Shown piece after piece: positions 42,001 to 54,000 of a stretch of 64,000 bases of DNA. The translations under genes and the position numbers were made by a program. Origin of the DNA: Antedon bifida (taxonomy: Eukaryota; Echinodermata; Crinoidea; Comatulida; Antedonidae). Where the stretch lies: positions 4,390,001 through 4,454,000 of the forward strand of contig OY727099.1 of assembly GCA_963402885.1 (NCBI GenBank), read 5' to 3'. Under the pieces are notes generated by a model. It ran no database searches. It worked only from the letters and a program-made list of their open reading frames with translations, and was not told the DNA's origin. Each line of letters begins with the position of its first letter. Position 1 is the first letter of the stretch.

Positions 42001-45000
42001 TACTTCTATTTATAACACCTAAACTTAATGTTAAAGATGTATTGTCCCTTGAAACACAAAAAAATGAAGGTCAAAATATTCTAAATTTAAATTGGCCATA
42101 TCAAAGTAATATTAAAGTTATTCACTTTAAGTCGAAAATTCGAGCCAAAAGCAACAAGTTTACGTAATTAACAGGTAAATTAGTTTGATTACATTTCGTC
42201 TGGAAAATCTTCGCGAACGAAAGTAAACAAAGATTTCAAACCACGAGTACGCATTATGCATATGCTAATTAGGATTGTTTACAACTCGTCACGGTTGAGA
42301 AGGTATTTTCACACAGATCATAAGGAAGTTTTATGATTATGCATACAGAGTAGCCAAACAAGCGCGTTTCATTATGGGGTATGTTTTGATCGAAAACTTT
42401 GACTGGAAGCCAAAGTTATTTTTTAAACAAAAAAACGTCTGTATTTCAGTTAAATGATTTTTTTTCGACAAATTTTTGGTGATAGTTAATAACTATTATG
42501 ATACTTCAAAATGACCCACCTTTTTTCGAAATCTGTTATTTTTTATTTTTTTGGAATTAGTCAAAGGGACAATACATCTTTAAACCTAAATGTGACCAAA
42601 AAAAATGTGATGTGCCCTTATATGGACTTTTTGTTTTGTTTTTTAATTTGATAGTGTAGACAGAGCTTTATACTTACTAAATAATTGCTTTAAAAAGGTT
42701 AAAGAGTATTACACTTACAGTACAGTAGTAACTGTAGTTAAAATAATGTTGACATCCCTCAGTGGACAGCATATTAAAATTAATGAACAAAAGATTATTA
42801 AATAACCTTCCAAATGTCCAAATTAATAACAAAATCACATACAGAACAAGCCACCATTTTGGAAAACCAAATAAACATTGACATAAAGTTAAAAGCGAGA
42901 ATGCGTTGGCAACAGCTGGGAAGACGTACACAGAATGGGACGACGCTAACAAGGCAATGTTACAGTAAGTGTCACAAGAATTACAAAGTATCAGCAAGAA
43001 AATACGGATCTGGATATGGTACATTTCCTTTTTTAATGGATAATGTAATTGAATTTAAACTTTATTAACCTATATATATATAAATTCTTTGCCAAATTAG
43101 TAGTGGAGATGTAGCTTGGTGGTTATGCTTGCCTTTCAATCCCAAGGTTCAGGGTTCAATCCTACAGTAGTACTTATCAGGATTATAACTCACAATTGAC
43201 TGGAGGTTTTTTTTAAACACCCTGTTGAAAAGAAAAGCGCTCTCAGACCTCTATGGAATGTAAGAGTAAAAGATGGTGTATCAATGTATTAGGAAAGTTG
43301 GGCAAATAATTGGGCCAATAAAGGAGGAAAGTGTCGCTGGGTTAATAATAGACAGGAGGGTTCTCCAGTAATCTTACAAACCTTGTTGACATTGTTTGCG
43401 CCTCTTCTTTAATTTCGTTGTGCTCGTCATCTTCAACGAGTACACCACGTGCGAATACAAAGATAATTGGTAACTTGAAAAGGTCCTTGTTGTCATACTC
43501 TGGATTCAGGATTGTGCTCTCCAGACTCGACTTGATATACTCAAACGATTCTCGTCCAGAAAACGTACATATACAACCTGAAGATACCAAAAATAAGTTC
43601 ATAAATGAATGTACAGAAGGCCTATATTCTTACCTTTGGGATTACTTTGTGGTTTACTGGAACTAAAAAAAATATAAGTTGGAACCATACGGTAAATGTA
43701 TAGAATAGAGAGAATAATTTCATTCACTGAGAGCCCATATTAAACAATTAATCTTTCAACTAACAAATAAGTATAAATATAAAGTATTGTACAGTCTTAC
43801 TAGAACCAAAAAAAATATAAGTTGGAACCTTACAGTAGATGTATAGATTCTATAACCTAGTTTTATATTTAATTGATTATTATGTAACTATATGTATTGT
43901 AACTGGCAATAAACGATTAAGGATTAAATAATAGGGAGCCAACTTAAAAACAATCACAGCTCAAAAAGTGGTTCATCAAAGAGCGAGGGAAAATCGAATG
44001 TGGTGGTATTACGATGTTTGAAGTTATATTAACACTATGTCTGTGTTACAGTATGTTGGCTATATCATTGCGAACTGGAAAGTTAACACTACTCATGAGT
44101 AGAGTCTACACAGTTTGGGTCATCTCAAAGGTAAATATTTTGTTTACTAGTTCAGTTAAAAAGAGAAGAGTAGCAAAAAGCAATACTGGTGATCTCACCA
44201 ACTCTTAACTTATTAAAAACAATAGAAAAAATGACAAATACATAACCCCCATTGTCAAGGCTATGTTACACTTTATAAACTGTGTCCACCTCTTTCAGCA
44301 TACAATAAAATCCAGTAAAAATAACCATTAGTCAACTTCCTATCAAAATTTAATTTTATGACAATAAACAAAATGTTCTCTTATTTGCTCTACGTGCAGT
44401 ATCAATTTTGTGTGAAATACAGTAACTCAAATTGAACCTGTGAATGGTGCAACCATGCACTGAAGGATTTTAACAAGAAATAATGACCATATGACATACT
44501 AAAAAATTATGTGTTCCGTTGAATGGAGAGAATAATTTCATTAGTTGAAAATGAAAGGCCATATTAAACAATCATTTTTTTGACAATTTCTTCCCATTTA
44601 TTATTTGTATACCAATAGATAAACATGGTTTGTCAATCAAGAATTCTCGTTTTATAAAAGTTTGACAATTTTAGCATTGCTTGCCAACAAAAAGTCTATG
44701 CAAGCAAGGTACCATGAACCCCGACCTATAAAGTATAATTAATAAGCATGTGAAATTAACTAAATGAAGCAAAGCAGGTTATGTCGTTATAGGTCAGCAA
44801 CCTTTTTGTCTTGTTTTTTAATTAAGGAGAGTTTTGGGGATTGAAAACATCGTATAGATATTATCAAGAAATGGTTAATAATCATATTTACAAGGAAATG
44901 TTTATGAATCATGAATTTATTAAAAATGTAAATTACATTATGGATTTATTTTAAAGGAATTTTCTTTTCTTTCTTTTCAAGGAGAAATGTATGGATAATG

Positions 45001-48000
45001 ACTCTTTGATGAAAGAAAAGGAGGAAAGAAGAAAGTTTATGGAACGGAAAAAGAAACAAAAAGTTTATGGACTGGAAATATAGACAAAATGAGACAATCT
45101 AATGTTCTTCATCTTCATCTATTCTTTTAATACCAACTATACTGCAACGTAAAAAAATGTTAGGAGCAAGATAAAATAATATTTTAAATTGCATTATAAA
45201 ACAATTATAAAAAAATTATTTTGTAGTGTTGTTTCATGTATTGTACTATACCTGCTGGGGTGAACTCTTCTGTTTTGAATGCATTTTGAGACTGAGATAC
45301 ATCGCCCTCTATTGCTCGAAGTTGAAGGTTATGTAGCATCCCGTCCAATGTGTACTCTCCATCGCAGCACTGGGACTAAAGAAAAAAAAAAAATTTTGGA
45401 TAAAATGAAAGAAAACAGTAAATAACAATCACTTGGGCAACTTTCTATATCATATACTCCATAAATGTATTTATTTTTTAAAACAAAGATAAATTATTAA
45501 ATGTTGATTATGCTATAAATAAATGCTATATTGTAGGTTTAAAAAAACATATTTTGTACAGAAATCTTTGGACAAAACTTTGATGCACATAGAACAGTAT
45601 AGAACGTATCGGCATAGATTTTTTGTTTTTAATACTAGTAAAACAATCGACGAAACACATTTTTGTTATCTGTCAAAGAGTGGTGGCGTGCTTAGACCAG
45701 AAGTAGAAAATTGTCTACTAGTAAAACAATCAATCGAATAAATAAAAATTGAACAAATAAAAATCAGCCATTTATTTATATTAAAAAAACTTTGATTCCT
45801 GGTAGGGGTTTGGTTTACTGCACCCCGTCAAAGAGTGGTGGAGTGCTTTAGACTAGAAGTAGCAAGGAACTGTACAGTAAGCAGACAAGGCACTTAACCA
45901 GGCGTGCAACTAAACTAACATGCCATGTCTCAACGACACGCAACAAAGAGTTTGCGTGATCCAAGAACATAGAAAATGCTCAATATTTTATCCGTTTCTG
46001 ACAAATGATATAAAACAGAACTGCTTCATTATGGAATGTTGCATGACCTCAACAACTAAAAACAGATTTAATAAAAAGCAGATTATTCTAACATATGCAA
46101 TACATAATTTAAAATATAGATAAAAATGACTTCCTGTATTGAAATTATGAAACTTATTGCAAGTCACAAAAAGCAATCCATTTTTCAAATTATTATGCCA
46201 ACGAAATTGAAAAATGTCAAAACCATTCAGATACATGTTTATACTTTACACAATACATTACCAGAGGTCCCAACTTAAAAAGGAGACTTGCAGAAACGCA
46301 GCCAAACCATAGGGTGCACTATAATTGTCCAAATTACAACATAGAGTGTGCTATTTTACTGATGACCAATAGTTCCTAATATTAGCTTTAAGTTTTTTTG
46401 CTTAGAATTACTCGAAACGGAGCATTGTTTCTCTTTGTACATCAGTACGTGTTTTCACTGAACAAGCTCAGAAGTTCCCCTTATAAAGAACATGCATGAA
46501 AATGGTTAATTAAATACTGTAAGATAAAATGTTTTGAAAAGCGGGACAATTCAGGGTTGGTGTGGGCAACATAAAAAAATGAGTTAAATTGCTCGGAGAG
46601 CCGAGCTTCTAACGGGAACTACGGACCCTGGGCAGCCTCATGGCTCATTTAGCTCGCGAAGTACTCAAGCTAATTTTTTCCATTTCAAAACGGATCTACG
46701 CCATTGACTATACAAACCTTGCTCCAAAATTACTGTGACAATTATATTTTTTTTATCTCGCAATCTTCATCGCAAACTACAAACAATATTATGACTAGCT
46801 ACTGAAGTGTATAGATTCATGATAAAACGTTTCTTTTGGCACTTGTTTTTTTCTCCCGCAAAAGAAGTTCTATTTCCCCACTTGACAGAAGGACTTCAAA
46901 ATTAAATACGGGTGAATTCCTGTACACAGGCCTTGCAAAACTATCATGAAAAAAAATCAATTAAAACATCTGACTCATCCTAGGGAGATGGGATCTACAT
47001 TCATACAGTATTAATACCCAGTGCAAACATGTAAATGATGATTTGTGTGTGAAGGTCATAGCATGACAGCTGGATTTCTAACAGGTAGAAACGATGTCTC
47101 TTATGGTGACAGCGTGCCTAAATATGGGAAGTCAGGCTTGCGATCAACATGTGCCCTGCCCATGGAGGCTACAGCCTTCAACTGCGACAGACACTATTAA
47201 GTTCTAAGCTATTAGGCAGGAGTACAGAAATTATCGCCGTTTAGCAAAACTTATACTAGCCTTGATTCTGTGGTACTTGCATGTACCGCCCTTTTAAATA
47301 ATTGTACAACATTTATTTTACAAACTTTAATTGGCTGATTGGATTAACGAATACATGTAATTTGTTTAATGTAGGTTTTTTTTTGTAATCCCAGTTTATG
47401 TACTGTATCTATCATTTCAGTACAATATGTGTGACTGGTTCATCACAAATCTGCTGCCTATTTTTCTAAATTTTATTTGACAACTACTGTAGCACTTCAT
47501 AATAAAGAAACATTTTGATTTATAAAAAATATTGGAATATAAAAAACTTATATTACTAAAACTCAAAGATAAATAAATATTCTATGAAAGAAAAAAAACC
47601 TCTAAGAAATTAAAATATCTCAAATGCTAAAGTTCTTAAATTGACCAAAAAGAAGACAAAGGCATACTGAAAAGTGATGTAATAATTTTAGTCTCTTTAA
47701 TAAGCTTTACACAAATCTGACACTATGAATGTATTCAATCACCTTGAATTGCACCCCTACCCAGAGGTCCCCCTTGCCACTTGACCTACTTATGAACAAA
47801 AGAAAGATAGTCACGTTCCAAGCAGTGCCTACCATAAAAAAGGGGGTACTGCTTTCTTTGCAACAACAATCCTCTAATAAGCACAAGATGTTAATGAACT
47901 TTGGTAATTTAAAATGAGAGTGGACAATATAAGCCGTAACAATCTATTCCACTGGGAAAATATATTGTGGAGTCATCCTGTCAGGAATATAGAATTAATT

Positions 48001-51000
48001 AACAGAGATTTTCATTGATCAAGTAAACCTTTTTGCAGCATTATAATAATTTCTTAAACCGTTATAACAATGAGATCCTTTAAAATTAATTTAATTCTAA
48101 ATAGGAATATGAATTGATATTGTATTATATTATACTCCCAAATACATATTTTTTTCCAAATACAATAACATAGACTTCTAAGAGTACAGAACTCTACTCA
48201 TCTTCTAGAATGCTTCAGACTCAAGTCAGGAAACATGTAGTGAAATTTTTAAATGAACAAAAAAAAATCTGCTTTCAAAACTTGATTAAGTGTCCCTACA
48301 AAATAGATCCTTATCAAGAAGTCGGCAACAATTAGGCACAATTAGGCCAAATTATGTTAAAATATGAAAAATAAGTGAACATAGCGCTTTAGCCCTGAAA
48401 AGGCAATTTGTAAGTTCAAATTTGGCATGACAACAGGCAGAAGGCAACGATTTAAAAAAGCTGTGACTCACTGTATTGGAGTCAAGTTTCTGATTTTAAC
48501 TTGTGCTTGGGTGAAAAGCGCTTAACCAGCGATAAAAATCAACAGGTGTTTGGGGTACGAAAGTTAAATTATTACAATTTTACGTCCGTTAAGTTTCATA
48601 ACATCACGTTTGTTCGCTTCCAATGATTTGTTTTCTCCATTTTTTGTTTTTGTAATGAAGATGATCAGACATTCTATAAATATACTAATTTGTGGTAACA
48701 GATGTAAAAGTAAAATATCAATATAAACAAATGATATTCATAATTTATGCATGACTCAGGTTAATGAGAATACTAATTTACTGTTGGTAGATCTGGAGAT
48801 ATCACAAAACATTATGTCCTTACACGCATTGCTTGTTGTTTAAAAATAACAAAAACAATTCATAAACCTTGTATTTATTATACAGTAATTCCATCCATAT
48901 TTCATAACCTCCTTCCATTTTTAGTCGCGTGCAACGCGACTCTACAGCTCACTATATCGTTCGGTTGTTCGATCGGTAAACACTAACTTGAGCACGCGAC
49001 TTCAGCAATGTATGACCTTGTTTTTTTCTATTATTAGCATCTATCTATTGTATTACTGTACAGTATTGTTCTAAAGCTTTGTATACACTTTCAAACTTTG
49101 ACAAAAAAAGTGTGATGTGTCCAAATATGGTAGTGATATGCTTAAATATGGTGATAGTGATATGACATCATCAAGTCCATATACAGTATGGGCACATCAC
49201 ATTTTTTTGTTACATAAAGTTTGATAGTGTAGAGAAAGTGTGGAGAAACAAATAAACAGTTAACTGTTCAGGTTCTAGCTCAAGGAAATAGAGGGCACCA
49301 TTGTATGAAATTTGTACAATTATACATCAATTAAACTTCAAATGTTATTTATTTCCACATATACCCCACCCATATACATGGAGGATGCATATTTATGTAT
49401 TACTATTATGGTCTTAGTATAATATTTAAATAAGAGATGAGGATCATTATCTATTTTAATATTGCATGCTTTAACTGTTTAGAAAGTCTTTGTATTAATG
49501 TCAACTATTGTAACATGAATATCTGAAGTACACTGTAGCTAAAACATTCAATTAATATCATGTTTCATTATACTCCCTCGCTGCTCTAATTTAATTTGCC
49601 AAATTACATAAATAATGTCATATAAACATTACAAACATCTAAAAAATCATGAATTGCATGATTTTTTGTAAATCCAACTTCTTAGACATTTCTGACATGT
49701 GACGTATGATTCTATGACATAAACCACCCTGCTTAAGATTATATGGTTTATGTATTAAGCATAGTCTTAAAGTTAAGTCAAAAGAAAGCGAAAGCATCTT
49801 CAACTCATCATTATTATCTGTAACAGACACCTTAATATCATGTTGAACAAAGGTGTTTGGACAGGCCACGCCCTTGGGTGAAGATCACAAGACTTTAGAG
49901 AGACCTACATGATGCCACTCACATGGGATTACTGTGGGAGTTATTCCCGATAATTTAGCAGATCGGGGCTGGTTAGGATTTGTCATTGCAAGACAGTTGA
50001 GGAATGGAAAAATGAAAGCTATTTTAAAACAAATTTGATATTTAAAGTCCTGTATTAGTTACAGGTAATATTAAAACCAACAAAATTACATAGTTTTTAT
50101 ATTTTTTCCATAATATAGTGGTTAGCATTTCTGTCAATCTATAGTATAATTGCTTGTTTTCAAATTTCATTTTAAAAATGTTATAAAATAAAACAATACT
50201 GTATGTTTCACTCTCTCTGGTTTGTGGATGTTTTTTTAATTTATTTTTGCACTGCTTGCTAAATGAAATCTACATTAGTCACTCGGTTTACCAACAGCCT
50301 TTAATTTAATAAATTAACATTACCTTACAAGAGTAAGAAAACATAAAATTAAATTATCTATCATGATGGTCTAATACAGTACATAGCTACCCACATAATC
50401 AACATTAACGAAAACAAGTAACTACCTACACAGTGACATTTTCCAAAAGTTTCTAACAGATTAGGACATCCGCTAATAGGTATACAATTTGTCAAGCTCG
50501 TCACATGATACAATATTATTGCACATTAGTTTAATGTTAATGTTTTCGTCTTAACCCATGTAACCTAGCTATTCCTGTTCATGTACTGACTCAGTGACAT
50601 AACGCCCACATAGCAGAATCGTATATGGAGAGTGAACGAGTAAAAGCAGGAATAACAAATTCACCGACTACTGTGTTTAAAAAAATTGAGTATCTGACTA
50701 ATAAAGAGAAGTGGACACAGAATATCAAGCTTACAAATAATGTACTAATATCACCATGGAAATTGGTTGGTTTTGGGAATTTGTTTCAGTAAAAATCGTA
50801 GCGTTTTTAACATTTTCATTTACACATAATTTCATTCTCTATATCAACTGCTGGATACTTCATTTTAGACAAATTAAAAAAAATTACTAGATTCATACAA
50901 ATCCAAGATTTTAATATTTGTATGACAGCTTCATTTTAGTTATTAAGCACAGTATAGCAAACACATGACTATAGGTCATTCTACAAGTTCAACAACTTCT

Positions 51001-54000
51001 ACACACCTCTGAATTGTCTATACTTTACAAACATATAGAAGTAGCATGAAAACTTGCCTATTATTTCGCATTGAGAAGAATTGACTCTTAATAGAAATTT
51101 TGTTGCAAACAGGCAGGTGAACCTAACTTTAAAAAGGTGTCAATTATGGGTGTCCTTAACGCATCGATCAGTTAATTAAACAATTAAGATAAGTGATCTG
51201 ATATATTCAGGAAGTAAATACTCTCACATACCTAACAATATATTTGACCCAGTCTTAGTTGAACTGAACATCAAATAAAAACAGGAATAGGCAAGTGACG
51301 CACATCGCCTTCCCTAATTTAAACTAGCCTAATTCGTACGGAAAGGTCATGTTTCCATAATATCAAAGAAGGCCTACCAACAGATCAAGCAATGAATTTA
51401 TAATTAATAATGAAAGCAACCCATCCCATGTATCCATCATTATGTTCTGTTTTACGCACTTTGCTGACCTGAAACCAGTGATGCAGACAACTGACTTTTG
51501 GTGTCATCTTAGATAATTCATCAACGTAGAATAATACAAGAAAAATTTATAAATAGGTCACATATGGTGAATATTAGTTTGCGTTTGAGTCTTTGGAGTG
51601 TAAATATTGTAAGAGTAAAAATAAGTCAATGATATTTAAGAGTAAATACATCACAGTTTGATTTTTAAATTGGTATTGGCACTTCCCTCGATAGTGGAAT
51701 AACGTGAATACTAATCGGACGGAAGGGTCAAGCAATCACGGACAAACTTACTTTATGAAAATTATCATTATAATGAGCGCCCTGATCACGACATCTAGCA
51801 ATGTCACGCATCAATTGTTCAAGTCATCATTTTCAAAAATGAAACTTGGGATGACAGAAATTATGAATTATATTATAACTTTTAATTTTAGGTTAAAACT
51901 GGGTGGAGTATGCATGATTAATAAAGAAAAATAGAGTTTTTAATGTGTTTACATACTGTACATCTTATGTATTTGACCCCTATAAGACATTACCCTTTTT
52001 TCTGACCTTAAACTTTTAAGAAAATGATGTGTATCATCATAAATATAATATGAAAGTAGGTGATAGGTGATATATGATGTGTGAAGTTTTAAACTGAAAA
52101 AAAAAAAATTATAAAAAAAGTCGATTCAGATTGCGAATGATTGTGGTTAAGGTACTTTTTAACCAGTATGGTTAGTTTTACCGACACTGTGGTAATATAA
52201 GTCCTACTCTGGTAGTTGTTAAAAAGTACAAATGGTCTTGGTTTTCAAACTGAAACCAGCTTTCAGAATTTTTGGGTCAAATATACTGTAGCTACAGTAG
52301 TGACTCGTGTAATTCAATCCAGTGTGATCGAGGCTTAAGCCTATAGTACCCCACTCAAATTATCTTGTAAGTGTTCCTAGATCCTCTAAACTAACCCTTA
52401 GTCAAGGAGGTCATCCATAATCAACAAGTGATTTAGCAATATTGAGGAAATGGTGTTTGGTTTCTTTTTAGTCATGCTACAATTTCTGTATAATATTATT
52501 GACAGATTTGCATGTTTCTTTCCTGAGACACGTAATAATAAAGTTATCGACAAATTCAGATCAAGGTTAGTGCAATTTTGACATGTATTTATGACAGATG
52601 CTAAAAGGTATGACAAAACAACCACAAATCAGAAAAACATGAAATGCACATTATTCAATGTGGAAATTATCTTTGTTAAATGATAACTTTTTTCTAAATC
52701 ATTTATTTTTATAACGGAAGTAATGTTGTGTCTATTGAATGGTCAATGTCTTCACATTCTGTATTACAAATAAAATGCATGGAAAGGAAAAGCGGACAAA
52801 CAAATATTGTGCACAATGTATTTTATCAGGTTAAGAGAAGTAACTGTATTATAAAAATGTTGTCCTGTAAATTTTGCTTATTTTGTTACCAGTATATAGA
52901 ATTTGTGGTATACATTATCAAAACTTTCTGCTTTTGACCAAGGTGATGCAGCCATATTCCTTGGTTCCTCTACATGGTAAACCACTTCTTGAGCTGTGAT
53001 TACATAGAGTTCACTCTCTATTTATTATAATATCTCTTTGATCAAACCACACAAGAATGATGAAATAAAAATCTATCCTTCATAAAGCTTGAGTTCCCAC
53101 TAGCCACACAATGCAAGTGAGTTGACCAATCACAAGTACAGTTCGGTTGATCCATCGCATCATGATTGGTCAAATCATGGCAGACTTACGTCCTTGTGTT
53201 GCGTCCAAGTGGGAACAAAGTTTTATGAATTATGATTGAATGCCTCCGCCACACGGATGACAACTGTAGAAAAAAACTAAGTTCTAGTACAAACTTCATT
53301 ACATCATAAATCAATCCTACCACATTACAGTTTGAAACCCTACCTACTAATCAGAAGATCTTCATCAATGCTTATTAATAAATTGTATAATCATTTTCAC
53401 TCAGGGACTTTCAACTGACTTGTTTCTGCCACGCCTTTCCTACAGCCTTGAAAATTATTAAATATTATTAAATTCCATGCCAAATACCTGTTCTTTCCAA
53501 GGATATCTTTTTTATTTTGATAAATATTAATTAGGAATAAGTGAACAGGACTTGAACGATGCCAGATGTCAATTATTTACAGATTTATCAATGTAAACAA
53601 ATAGAATAACTTGTAATTTTATAATTAATTTTAGTAGTTATTTCCTTTAAACCCTAACCTACTTTCCTCCTATCATTCAATAAAAAAAAATTATTTTATA
53701 ATACAATAAAAAACAAATCAATTTTTACAATTGTAGCTACTGTGCGATTCAAGATAAAAAAAAAACATTGTTGATTTTATGATCGTTTATTTTTATATGG
53801 TTGTATACATTTTATGATTTGTTGGTAGTGTTTATTTCTTGATTTCATCACATTCAACAGCGGAAAGCTAACCAATTAGAAGATGAAGAATATGCAGAAA
53901 ATATGTGATGAAATCCTTATTAAAACAGTGTCAATGACTTGATAAGAAGTATAGGTGGTGCGAGCATGCACATGACTAAATGCCGTCTTGAAAATTAGCA

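Larger units (their letters stand above)
38819..42888. other. Intron of both genes, repeat-rich
   Basis: Contains remnants of CAGTAGAACCCC elements (38958-39023, 41405-41640), a GGTTCCCACT MITE (40861-41025), a 545-bp TTAA-flanked MITE (42035-42579) directly abutted by a TTA-flanked MITE (42588-42667), and two unassigned open segments (39043-39297 minus; about 40500-40685 plus). Confidence 0.55.

Noticed and set aside
42677..43024. 115-codon hydrophobic minus-strand frame as a membrane protein
   Set aside because: It is the antisense shadow of the plus-strand exon at 42889-42964 plus AT-rich intron.
43098..43180. Functional tRNA gene
   Set aside because: A and B boxes are present, but acceptor and anticodon stems do not pair convincingly and the sequence continues into a non-tRNA body, as in a SINE.
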